Source: an uncultured Clostridia bacterium (lineage in GTDB: Bacteria; Bacillota; Clostridia; Oscillospirales; Oscillospiraceae). From it: a stretch of DNA of 6,068 nt. The stretch spans positions 1-6,068 of the forward strand of contig CALDMR010000053.1 in assembly GCA_937915065.1 (NCBI GenBank), in the 5' to 3' direction. A program made the position numbers and the translations under genes. The notes beneath the pieces were generated by a model. That model did not search any database, had not been told where the DNA came from, and was given only the letters and a program-made list of their open reading frames with translations. This document shows positions 1 through 6,015 of this stretch, piece by piece. Each line of letters begins with the position of its first letter. Position 1 is the first letter of the stretch.

Positions 1-55
1 ACCAGTGGCCTGTCGCTTAGGAGGCGACCGCTCTATCCAACTGAGCTACGGGGGC
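1..55 (-). tRNA. tRNA-Arg (anticodon CCU), 3' end cut by window edge
   Basis: On the minus strand the sequence begins GCCCCCGTAGCTCAGTTGG, which gives the 5' acceptor strand, U8 region and D-arm of a tRNA. The anticodon stem GTCGC/GCGAC (plus positions 24-28 and 12-16) encloses the seven-base loop CTCCTAA (17-23), so the anticodon is CCU (19-21) and the tRNA reads the Arg codon AGG. A five-base variable loop AGGCC and the 5' half of the T stem (ACTGG) follow. The window stops at the first T-loop base, so the 3' T stem, 3' acceptor strand and CCA end lie outside. It is transcribed leftwards, away from the hydrolase gene. The best upstream promoter candidate lies about 140 bases away, at 200-228. 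The fold is unambiguous as far as it can be seen. Confidence 0.93.
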
Positions 56-130
56 ATGGAAAACAGACGATATGATCATGGGCGGCATCCCGGCGGGTTG
101 CGCGCCGCGGCCAAGGCACAAAATCCATTG

Positions 131-159
131 TTGTACTCGGGCGAAAAGGCTGATATAAT
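131..159 (+). promoter_or_regulatory. Extended -10 promoter for the SGNH hydrolase gene
   Basis: A perfect -10 TATAAT (154-159) is preceded by TG at 151-152, giving the extended -10 pattern TGnTATAAT. A weak -35 TTGTAC (131-136, three of six matches) sits at the ideal 17-base spacing. The predicted start near 166 leaves a 5' leader of about 87 bases before the start codon at 253. The leader opens with a five-base-pair hairpin (AGGAT 168-172 with ATCCT 182-186). The promoter faces the leftward promoter at 200-228, and the two predicted transcripts would overlap by about 27 bases at their 5' ends. Confidence 0.6.
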
Positions 160-199
160 AATAGATTAGGATACGAGGGCCATCCTTTTGAACGCTCTC

Positions 200-228
200 A
201 TTTTACCCAATCCACCGGTATTTGTCAA
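200..228 (-). promoter_or_regulatory. Near-consensus sigma70-type promoter, leftward, probably for tRNA-Arg
   Basis: Read on the minus strand there is a perfect -35 TTGACA (plus 223-228), a 17-base spacer and a -10 TAAAAT (plus 200-205). A start would fall near plus 193, giving a leader of about 138 bases before the tRNA at 55. No closer minus-strand promoter was seen. The leader contains a GC-rich stem (CGGCG at 91-95 with CGCCG at 103-107) but no U-run, so it does not look like a terminator. The promoter points into the plus-strand promoter at 131-159. Assigning it to the tRNA is an inference from orientation. Confidence 0.6.
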
Positions 229-234
229 CGGATG

Positions 235-240
235 AAGGGA
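235..240 (+). promoter_or_regulatory. Ribosome binding site that sets the hydrolase start at 253
   Basis: AAGGGA lies 12 bases before the ATG at 253. The in-frame ATG at 232 overlaps this region and has no purine-rich site of its own before it (TTTGTCAACG). It would also add seven residues ahead of the conserved family N-terminus MKKISILGDS. The later start is therefore preferred. Confidence 0.6.
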
Positions 241-252
241 AGTTGTACGGTT

Positions 253-951
253 ATGAAAAAAATTTCAATTCTGGGCGATTCCATCAGCACCTATCAGGGA
301 TACACCACGCCCGACGGCGTGTTCTATGACTTGTTTTCCGTCGCCATGGCGGAGATGCGCGGCGTGGACGACACCTGGTGGATGCAGGTGATCCACGGGT
401 TAGACGGCCAGCTGGAGGTCAACAATTCCTTTTCCAGCACCACCGTGGCCGGCGAAGATCAGTATCTGGCCCCCGTTACCGCGGCAGGCCATATGATGGA
501 CAGTTTTCACCGCTCCCCCAATTATCTGAGCGGCTGCAGCGACCAGCGCACCGCCGGTTTGGGAAATCCCGATGTGATCCTGATTTTCATGGGCACCAAT
601 GACGCAGGCTACCGCATCGATCCCGCCGCCTTTGAGCAGGATTACCGCCTGATGCTGCGCAAGCTCAAGCGAAATTATCCCGCCGCCCAGATCTGGTGCG
701 GCACGCTGCTGTGGAGCTACTGCGTCAAGGATGAAACCATCAACTATTACCAGCAGGAACTGGGCGGTGCCGAATCATTGGCCCCCTACAACCGGGCCAT
801 CCGGGCCGCTGCCGCCGCCGAAGGCTGCCCCGTGGCAGATCTGGCCGCTTCCGGCCGGGAATATGCCGCCATCGACTGCGCCCACCCCCACGCCGCCGGC
901 ATGAAAACCATTGCCGATCTGTGGCTGCAGGCCCTGCGGGGCCGCATTTGA
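253..951 (+). CDS. SGNH/GDSL-type hydrolase (esterase/lipase-like)
   Basis: The 232-residue protein shows the SGNH hydrolase blocks in order. Block I is ILGDSIST with the nucleophile Ser10. Block III is MGTND (114-117), with Asn116 expected in the oxyanion hole. Block V is D-x-x-H-P, with Asp208 and His211 completing the catalytic triad. An NNS segment at 57-59 lies where block II is expected. There is no signal peptide or membrane segment, so it is probably cytoplasmic. The family hydrolyses ester or acetyl groups on many small molecules and sugars; the substrate cannot be read from the sequence. The start at 253 is chosen for the Shine-Dalgarno site at 235-240 and the conserved N-terminus. 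The gene is a single transcription unit with its own promoter candidate and a strong terminator right after it, and is functionally separate from the methionine genes downstream. Confidence 0.88.
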   Translation: MKKISILGDSISTYQGYTTPDGVFYDLFSVAMAEMRGVDDTWWMQVIHGLDGQLEVNNSFSSTTVAGEDQYLAPVTAAGHMMDSFHRSPNYLSGCSDQRTAGLGNPDVILIFMGTNDAGYRIDPAAFEQDYRLMLRKLKRNYPAAQIWCGTLLWSYCVKDETINYYQQELGGAESLAPYNRAIRAAAAAEGCPVADLAASGREYAAIDCAHPHAAGMKTIADLWLQALRGRI

Positions 952-964
952 CCGCTTCAGGTCC

Positions 965-990
965 TCCCGGCTGCAAAGCCGGGATTTTTT
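965..990 (+). terminator. Intrinsic terminator after the SGNH hydrolase gene
   Basis: A perfect eight-base-pair stem, TCCCGGCT (965-972) with AGCCGGGA (977-984), closes a GCAA tetraloop and is followed directly by six T (985-990), with a second T-run a few bases later. It begins 13 bases after the hydrolase stop codon. It should insulate the antitoxin-metF-metH cluster from upstream transcription. The rest of the 952-1079 gap contains only the ribosome binding site of the next gene and no convincing riboswitch. Confidence 0.87.
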
Positions 991-1062
991 CCCCGTTTTT
1001 CCAGAGGGGCCGTTCTGTTTTTACAGGCTGCCCCCATGCACCACCCATATTTGCCCTATATT

Positions 1063-1070
1063 AAAGGAGG
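1063..1070 (+). promoter_or_regulatory. Very strong Shine-Dalgarno site for the antitoxin-like gene
   Basis: AAAGGAGG is a full match to the anti-Shine-Dalgarno sequence and sits nine bases before the ATG at 1080. It is the strongest ribosome binding site in the window, which suggests the small protein is well expressed. It rules out the ATG at 1036, which lies in another frame. Confidence 0.85.
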
Positions 1071-1079
1071 TTTTTCCCC

Positions 1080-1340
1080 ATGTCTTTGCTGCGATCCAAG
1101 CAGGAACTTCTGGAACAATACGATGAAATTTCCGAATATGTCCATCAGCACAACGAACCCGTCTACATTACCGATGCGGAGGGGCACAGCGATACTGTGC
1201 TTCTCTCTGCCGAAACCTATAACCAGCTGACCAGCAATTTCACCCTAAACCAACTGCTGAACAGCGCAGCTTTGGGCGAAGCCCCCGGCGAAAAGTTCCC
1301 CGAAGTGGATGTGCTGGCAGAATTGGAAAAGCTGAAGTGA
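1080..1340 (+). CDS. Phd/YefM-family antitoxin homologue, no toxin adjacent
   Basis: This 86-residue protein has the layout of the Phd/YefM antitoxin fold. An N-terminal helix with ISEYVHQHNEP leads into the strand PVYITDAEG (27-35), then DTVLLSAETYNQL (38-50), where family members carry the VLxSxExY pattern. An acidic C-terminal tail ends in DVLAELEKLK and corresponds to the toxin-wrapping region. Such proteins bind operator DNA as dimers through the N-terminal domain and neutralise a RelE- or Doc-type toxin through the tail. No toxin gene lies beside it: metF starts 12 bases after its stop, and metF's Shine-Dalgarno site overlaps its stop codon. It may be an orphan antitoxin, a partner of a distant toxin, or a regulator adopted by the methionine operon. 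Family assignment is fairly confident; the role is not known. Confidence 0.72.
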   Translation: MSLLRSKQELLEQYDEISEYVHQHNEPVYITDAEGHSDTVLLSAETYNQLTSNFTLNQLLNSAALGEAPGEKFPEVDVLAELEKLK

Positions 1341-1352
1341 GGACGGCCCCCT

Positions 1353-2225
1353 ATGAAATTGATCGAATTGCTGCGCAGCAGCCGCCCCAGCGTTTCCTGT
1401 GAATTATTCCCCCCAAAACCCGGCACGGCGCTGCTGGATGCTCCCACCGTGGTGCGCCGCATGGCCGCCCTCCATCCCGCCTATATGTCTGTGACCTGCA
1501 GCGCCGGCGGCAGCGGCACCGGCGGCTCCAACACCGCCGATATGGCCAACGAAGTGCAGAATGTCAACGGCATCACCGCCCTGGCCCATCTGACCTGTGT
1601 GGGCGCCAGCCGCGCCCAGATTTACCGCTCCCTGGAAGATCTGAAAAAACTGGGCATTGAAAATATTCTGGCGCTGCGGGGCGATATTCCTGCCGACGGC
1701 GTGTTTCCCCAGCCAGACGGCTATCACCACGCCAGTGAGCTGGCCGCGGAGATCCGCGCCTTCGGCGGTTTTTGCATCGGCGGCGCCTGCTATCCGGAAG
1801 GGCATCCCGAATCGGCCACTTTGGAGGCGGATATCGACAACCTGAAGTATAAAATCGACGCCGGCTGCGAATTCCTGACCACCCAGATGTTCTTTGACAA
1901 CAACGAGCTTTACCGCTATTTGTTCCGCCTGCGCCGCGCGGGCATCGAAGTGCCCGTGGTGGCCGGGATCATGCCCGTGACCAATGCCGCCCAGATCCAG
2001 CGCATCACACACCTGTCCGGCAGCAAGCTGCCCGCCCGCTTCCGCGCCATCATCGACCGCTTCGGCGGCGACAGCGCCGCCATGCAGCAGGCCGGCGTGG
2101 CTTATGCCACGGAACAGATCATCGACCTGCTGTCCAACGGCGTGGATCATGTACATATTTACACCATGAACAAACCCGAGATCGCCGGCAGGATCATGGC
2201 CAACCTTTCGGAGATCCTGAAATGA
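1353..2225 (+). CDS. metF: 5,10-methylenetetrahydrofolate reductase
   Basis: This 290-residue protein matches the usual length of bacterial MetF, an FAD-dependent TIM-barrel enzyme that reduces 5,10-methylene-THF to 5-methyl-THF, the methyl donor for MetH. Visible family motifs are CELFPPK (16-22) with the catalytic Glu17 (equivalent to Glu28 in E. coli), HLTC (79-82), ALRGD (107-111) with Asp111 (equivalent to Asp120), GACYPEGHP (144-152), the TTQMFFD segment (176-182) with Gln178, GIMP (205-208), and HIYTMNKPE near the C-terminus (268-276). The Shine-Dalgarno stretch GTGAGGA (1337-1343) overlaps the stop codon of the antitoxin-like gene, with nine bases to the ATG. Its own stop overlaps the next start as ATGA. 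The gene is intact, and no separate MetV-type subunit gene is seen nearby. Confidence 0.95.
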   Translation: MKLIELLRSSRPSVSCELFPPKPGTALLDAPTVVRRMAALHPAYMSVTCSAGGSGTGGSNTADMANEVQNVNGITALAHLTCVGASRAQIYRSLEDLKKLGIENILALRGDIPADGVFPQPDGYHHASELAAEIRAFGGFCIGGACYPEGHPESATLEADIDNLKYKIDAGCEFLTTQMFFDNNELYRYLFRLRRAGIEVPVVAGIMPVTNAAQIQRITHLSGSKLPARFRAIIDRFGGDSAAMQQAGVAYATEQIIDLLSNGVDHVHIYTMNKPEIAGRIMANLSEILK

Positions 2226-2863
2226 CACAGATTCCGGAACGAGAGACCCTGCGCTATCTCGGCGCATCTGCCGCCGCAGATCCGGCCCTTCTGGCCCAGG
2301 TACGCACCCTGAGCGCCCGAATGGAACAGCAGATCTGCCCCAAATCCATCTGGCGGGAATTTCCCTGCACCGTCACCGAAACATCCGTTTCTTTCGGCGG
2401 CGTCACATTCGAGGGGAAAGATCTGGCCCGCCATCTGAAGGGTTGCTCTGCCCTGCTGCTGTTTGCCGCCACCCTGGGCGCCGAAGCAGACCGCATGGCC
2501 CGGGCCGAGGGCGTCCGCTCCACCGCCGCCGGGGCCATTGTGCACGCCGCCGGAGCGGCCATGGTCGAGCAATTCTGCGACGATACCCAAGGGGCTTTGG
2601 CCAGGGAGTATGAAACAAAGGGGCTTTATCTCCGCCCCCGCTATTCTCCCGGCTACGGCGATCTGCCCCTTTCCCAGCAGCGGATCTTTTTCCGCCTGCT
2701 GGAACTGGAAAAGCGCCTGGGCCTGAGCCTGAACGAACACGATATTATGACGCCGAGCAAATCCGTCACCGCAGTGATCGGCATTTCTCCGGAACCCCAA
2801 AAGAGCTTCCGCAAATGCCTGGCCTGCGGCAAGACCGACTGCCCCTTCAGAAGGGAAGGATAA
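2222..2863 (+). CDS. Stand-alone methionine synthase (B12-dependent) activation protein
   Basis: This 213-residue protein resembles the C-terminal reactivation domain of E. coli MetH, which binds SAM and remethylates the cofactor after oxidation to cob(II)alamin. The signature RYSPGYGDLPL (140-150) carries the R-x-x-P-G-Y pattern that contacts SAM in MetH, and MTPSKSVTAVIGI (176-188) is the second conserved block. It is shorter than the roughly 330-residue E. coli domain, as expected for stand-alone versions. The C-terminus carries three cysteines, Cys199, Cys202 and Cys207 (C-x2-C-x4-C), of unknown role. The start overlaps the metF stop (ATGA, 2222-2225), suggesting translational coupling. 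Its stop lies four bases before the metH start. The MetH encoded next lacks this domain, so the two proteins should form one functional enzyme in trans. Confidence 0.9.
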   Translation: MTQIPERETLRYLGASAAADPALLAQVRTLSARMEQQICPKSIWREFPCTVTETSVSFGGVTFEGKDLARHLKGCSALLLFAATLGAEADRMARAEGVRSTAAGAIVHAAGAAMVEQFCDDTQGALAREYETKGLYLRPRYSPGYGDLPLSQQRIFFRLLELEKRLGLSLNEHDIMTPSKSVTAVIGISPEPQKSFRKCLACGKTDCPFRREG

Positions 2864-2867
2864 CACT

Positions 2868-5240
2868 ATGAAACCATTTCTTGACGTATTGGGAACGCGG
2901 CCCCTGCTGATGGACGGCGCCATGGGGACCCTGCTGCAAAGCCGCGGTCTCGGCCCCGGAGAACTGCCGGAACTTTGGAATGTGACCCATCCCGGCGTGC
3001 TGTCCGAAATTCATCAGGCTTATCTGGATGCAGGCGCGGAAATCCTGCTGGCCAACACCTTCGGCGCCAACCGCTATAAGCTGGATTCTGCGGCCGAAAG
3101 GGCCGCAGAACTGGTGGCCGCCGGCGTCTCCCTGGCCAAAAAAGCCGCCGATGGCCGCGCCTACACCGCTTTGGATATCGGCTCCACCGGAAAGCTGCTC
3201 AAGCCCTATGGCGATCTGGATTTTGAGGAGGCCTACGACGCGTTTGCCGAAATAATCGACGCCGGTACGGCCGCCGGCGCAGACCTCATCGTGATCGAAA
3301 CCATGAGCGACATTTATGAGACCAAAGCCGCCCTGCTGGCCGCCAAGGAGCACAGCAGCCTGCCGGTGCTGGTCTCCCTGACCTTTGACGAATCGGGCAA
3401 ACTGCTCACCGGCGCAGACATTCCCACCGCCGCCGCCGTGGTGGAAGGCCTCGGCGCCGATGTGATCGGCTTGAACTGCGGTCTCGGCCCCCGGCAGATG
3501 CTGCAGCTCCTGCCCCGCCTGCGCTCCGCGTGCTCCCTGCCCATCGCCGTCAGCCCCAACGCAGGGCTGCCTGTGGTTGTGGATGGCAAAACCTGCTTTT
3601 TGGTAGAGCCTGCCGAATTTGCCGCCGATTGCCGCAGCCTGCTGGAGGGCGGCGCCGCCATCGTGGGCGGCTGCTGCGGCACCACCCCGGAGCACATTGC
3701 CGCCATGGCCGGCGCCTGCAGGAGCATTCAGCTTCTGCCCCCGCAGCAGCACCGGCGCACCCTGGCCGCTTCCTACACCCACACAGTGGAACTGGGTCAT
3801 GCTCCCCTAATCATCGGAGAGCGGCTGAATCCCACCGGCAAGGCGGCCCTGAAGCAGGCCCTGCGCGCGCATGATATGGACTACCTCTGCCGGGAGGCCA
3901 TTGCCCAGGCAGACAACGGCGCCCATATTCTCGACGTGAATGTGGGCCTGCCGGAGATCGACGAGCCCGCCATGCTCTGCGCCGCCGTGGCGGCCATCCA
4001 GTCCGTCAGCGATCTGCCCCTGCAGCTGGACACCTCCGATCCCGAAGCCCTGGCCCAGGCCCTGCGGATCTACAACGGCCGCCCCCTCATCAACTCTGTC
4101 AACGGCGGCGCTGACAGCATGGCCGTCGTTTTTCCTCTGGCTAAAAAATACGGCGCCGCCGTGGTGGCACTGACCCTGGACGAGCACGGCATTCCAGAAA
4201 CCGCCGCAGGCCGCATCGCCATTGCCGAAAAAATCCTTGCCACAGCAAAGTCCTACGGTCTTTCCGAGCAGGATCTGGTGGTAGACGCATTGGCCATGAC
4301 CGTCAGCACCGGGCCGGACAACGCCAATGTGGCCCTGGAAACCCTGGACTATGTGCGCCACACGCTCCACATGAACACAGTTCTGGGCGTGTCCAATATT
4401 TCCTTTGGCCTGCCCCATCGGGAAAAGCTGAACGCCGCCTTTTTCACCATGGCCATGAGCCGGGGCCTCAGCGCCGGCATTGTCAATCCGGGCGATGAAA
4501 CGATGATGGACGCCTACCGGTCTTACTGCGCCCTGTCGGGCTTTGACAGTCATTGCCAAACATATATCGCCCATTACGGCGCCCAGGCCGAAGAAAAAAA
4601 GCCCGCCGCCCCGGGCAGCATAACCCTGCATCAGGCCGTGATCCGCGGCCTGATCCACGAAGCCGCCGCCAAAACCACCCTCCTGCTGGAGCACCGCGCC
4701 CCCCTGGAAATCATCGACAGCGAACTGATCCCCGCCCTGGACGAGGTGGGCGCAGGCTTTGAAGCCAAGCGGGTATTCCTGCCCCAGCTGCTGATGAGCG
4801 CCGACGCCGCCAAGGCCGCCTTTGATGTGCTGAAGGCCCGCATGACCGCCTCCGGCGCCGCCCAGGAAGCCAAGGGCCGCGTCATCCTGGCCACCGTCAA
4901 GGGCGATGTCCACGATATTGGAAAAAACATCGTAAAAACCTTGCTGGAAAACTATGGCTTCGATGTGATCGATCTGGGGAAGGACGTGGCCCCAGAAACC
5001 ATTGCAAAAACTGCCCGGCAGGAAGCCATCCGTCTGGTGGGCCTGAGCGCCCTAATGACCACCACCGTGCCCTATATGGAGGAAACCATCCGCCTGCTGC
5101 GAAGTGAATGTCCCGGCTGTCTGGTCATGGTGGGCGGAGCGGTGCTCACCGCCGACTACGCCCGGCAGATCGGCGCAGATTTCTACGGGAAAGACGCCAT
5201 GAGCACCGTGCGCTACGCCGAAGAAGTGTTCGGCCCATAA
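2868..5240 (+). CDS. metH: Cobalamin-dependent methionine synthase lacking the activation domain
   Basis: The 790-residue protein carries three of the four MetH modules. Residues ~1-290 are the homocysteine-binding barrel, with zinc ligands Cys204 (LNCG) and Cys269-Cys270 (GGCCGTTPEHI). Residues ~310-565 are the methyl-THF (pterin-binding) barrel, with GERLNPTGK (317-325), DVN (356-358), DTSDP (388-392) and SNISFGLP (509-516). Residues ~585-790 are the cobalamin module, with the helical cap (LLMSADA, 641-647) followed by the B12-binding fold containing D-x-H-x-x-G (680-685), where His682 is the cobalt ligand, plus SAL (727-729) and GG (756-757). It makes methionine from homocysteine and 5-methyl-THF. 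E. coli MetH has about 1227 residues; the missing C-terminal activation domain is encoded just upstream. The Shine-Dalgarno AAGGGAAGGA (2851-2860) lies inside the preceding gene. The reading frame is intact. Confidence 0.96.
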   Translation: MKPFLDVLGTRPLLMDGAMGTLLQSRGLGPGELPELWNVTHPGVLSEIHQAYLDAGAEILLANTFGANRYKLDSAAERAAELVAAGVSLAKKAADGRAYTALDIGSTGKLLKPYGDLDFEEAYDAFAEIIDAGTAAGADLIVIETMSDIYETKAALLAAKEHSSLPVLVSLTFDESGKLLTGADIPTAAAVVEGLGADVIGLNCGLGPRQMLQLLPRLRSACSLPIAVSPNAGLPVVVDGKTCFLVEPAEFAADCRSLLEGGAAIVGGCCGTTPEHIAAMAGACRSIQLLPPQQHRRTLAASYTHTVELGHAPLIIGERLNPTGKAALKQALRAHDMDYLCREAIAQADNGAHILDVNVGLPEIDEPAMLCAAVAAIQSVSDLPLQLDTSDPEALAQALRIYNGRPLINSVNGGADSMAVVFPLAKKYGAAVVALTLDEHGIPETAAGRIAIAEKILATAKSYGLSEQDLVVDALAMTVSTGPDNANVALETLDYVRHTLHMNTVLGVSNISFGLPHREKLNAAFFTMAMSRGLSAGIVNPGDETMMDAYRSYCALSGFDSHCQTYIAHYGAQAEEKKPAAPGSITLHQAVIRGLIHEAAAKTTLLLEHRAPLEIIDSELIPALDEVGAGFEAKRVFLPQLLMSADAAKAAFDVLKARMTASGAAQEAKGRVILATVKGDVHDIGKNIVKTLLENYGFDVIDLGKDVAPETIAKTARQEAIRLVGLSALMTTTVPYMEETIRLLRSECPGCLVMVGGAVLTADYARQIGADFYGKDAMSTVRYAEEVFGP

Positions 5241-5261
5241 CACAGCCCCAGCCCCCGACCC

Positions 5262-5280
5262 GCAAAGGCCTTGCTTTTTT
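5262..5280 (+). terminator. Possible weak terminator after metH
   Basis: A short stem GCAA (5262-5265) with TTGC (5271-5274) and a five-base loop runs straight into six T (5275-5280), 21 bases after the metH stop. Four base pairs is weak for an intrinsic terminator, so partial read-through into the flavoprotein gene is possible. The same bases overlap the -35 of the promoter candidate at 5271-5299. Confidence 0.25.
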
Positions 5281-5299
5281 CCGCCGGGGCGATTATGAT
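5271..5299 (+). promoter_or_regulatory. Candidate promoter for the flavoprotein gene
   Basis: The -35-like TTGCTT (5271-5276, three of six matches) and -10 TATGAT (5294-5299, five of six) are separated by exactly 17 bases. A start near 5306 would give a leader of about 54 bases, which contains a hairpin (CCGGC 5319-5323 with GCCGG 5332-5336) just before the Shine-Dalgarno site. If real, the flavoprotein is at least partly expressed independently of metH. Confidence 0.42.
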
Positions 5300-5343
5300 A
5301 AACAAAAAGGCTGCTATCCCGGCTCAGCTTTGCCGGAGGCCAG

Positions 5344-5351
5344 AAAAGGAG
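5344..5351 (+). promoter_or_regulatory. Ribosome binding site fixing the flavoprotein start at 5360
   Basis: AAAAGGAG lies eight bases before the ATG at 5360. The frame stays open upstream to an ATG at 5108 inside metH, but those 84 extra codons are an out-of-frame reading of metH and give an unrelated arginine-rich stretch. The flavodoxin-fold N-terminus MKALLINGSP begins at 5360. Confidence 0.8.
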
Positions 5352-5359
5352 CGTTCACG

Positions 5360-5992
5360 ATGAAAGCATTACTGATCAACGGAAGCCCTCATCAATACGG
5401 CTGCACCTACACAGCCCTTTCTGAGGTCGCCCAGACTTTGGGAAAGCACGGGGTAGAAACGGAGATCCTCTATCTTGGCACGAAGCCCATGGCCGGCTGC
5501 GCCGCTTGCGGCAGCTGCGCAAAAACAGGCCGCTGCGCTTACAATGACCAGGTCAACGATCTGATTGCCCGGCTGGACACCATCGACGCCATCGTCATCG
5601 GTTCCCCAGTGTACTATGCCGCTCCCGCGGGGCAGCTGACCGCTTTTCTGGACCGGCTGTTCTTTGCCGGCGCCTATACCAGCGAAAACCGCATGGCCGG
5701 CAAGCTGGGAGCATGCGTCGTCTCCTGCCGCCGCGGCGGCGCCAGCGCCGCCTTTGACCGGCTGAACAAATATTTCACCATCAGCAGTATGCCCATCGTT
5801 TCTTCCCAGTACTGGAACCAGGTTCACGGCAATACCCCCGACGAGGTGCGGCAGGATGCCGAAGGCATGCAGACCATGCGCACCCTTGGCGAAAACATGG
5901 CCTGGCTGCTGAAATGCATCGATCTGGGCCGCCGCCTCGGCGTTCCCGCACCGGAATACGAACCGCCCCTGTGCACGAATTTTATCCGCTGA
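5360..5992 (+). CDS. Flavodoxin-fold oxidoreductase with Isf-type four-cysteine cluster
   Basis: The 210-residue protein belongs to the NADPH-dependent FMN reductase / iron-sulfur flavoprotein superfamily. The N-terminal strand and phosphate loop LLINGSPHQYGCT (4-16) should bind FMN phosphate. Four cysteines, Cys47, Cys50, Cys53 and Cys59 (C-x2-C-x2-C-x5-C), fit the compact motif that holds a [4Fe-4S] cluster in iron-sulfur flavoproteins. GSPVYYAAPAGQLTAFLDR (81-99) is the second flavin-binding block, and an SQYWNQVHG segment follows in the C-terminal half. There is no signal peptide, so it is probably cytoplasmic. It likely passes electrons between a carrier and an unknown acceptor. It lies 119 bases after metH on the same strand, with its own candidate promoter. 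A role in reducing cob(II)alamin of MetH is conceivable from position only. The family is clear; cluster binding and partner are inferred. Confidence 0.85.
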   Translation: MKALLINGSPHQYGCTYTALSEVAQTLGKHGVETEILYLGTKPMAGCAACGSCAKTGRCAYNDQVNDLIARLDTIDAIVIGSPVYYAAPAGQLTAFLDRLFFAGAYTSENRMAGKLGACVVSCRRGGASAAFDRLNKYFTISSMPIVSSQYWNQVHGNTPDEVRQDAEGMQTMRTLGENMAWLLKCIDLGRRLGVPAPEYEPPLCTNFIR

Positions 5993-6015
5993 TCCCAGCA
6001 AAAAACCTCCGCTCG

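Noticed and set aside
232..252. Upstream ATG at 232 as the start of the SGNH hydrolase
   Set aside because: It has no Shine-Dalgarno site, and the purine-rich AAGGGA lies downstream of it, correctly placed for the ATG at 253.
1020..1062. Promoter for the antitoxin-metF-metH cluster from TTTACA (1020-1025) with CATATT (1046-1051) or TATATT (1057-1062)
   Set aside because: The spacings are 20 and 31 bases, and TATATT touches the Shine-Dalgarno site, leaving almost no leader. It is too weak to annotate as a feature.
1404..2267. Long minus-strand open frame (287 residues) opposite metF
   Set aside because: It is a Gly/Ala/His-rich antisense shadow produced by the codon bias of metF, with no recognisable domain and no supporting ribosome binding site. 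The plus-strand frame has every MetF motif.
2847..4913. Two long minus-strand open frames (2847-3800 and 3807-4913) opposite metH
   Set aside because: Both are low-complexity Gly/Ala/Gln/His-rich translations of the metH antisense strand. MetH is continuous with all expected domains, so these are GC-driven shadows.
5108..5359. An 84-codon N-terminal extension of the flavoprotein, starting inside metH
   Set aside because: The stretch is an out-of-frame reading of the metH 3' end plus the gap. The strong Shine-Dalgarno at 5344-5351 and the flavodoxin N-terminus place the start at 5360.
5989..6005. GCTG/CAGC hairpin followed by six A after the flavoprotein gene, as a terminator
   Set aside because: The stem has four base pairs and is followed by A rather than T on the plus strand. 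Read on the minus strand, the T-run precedes the stem instead of following it.
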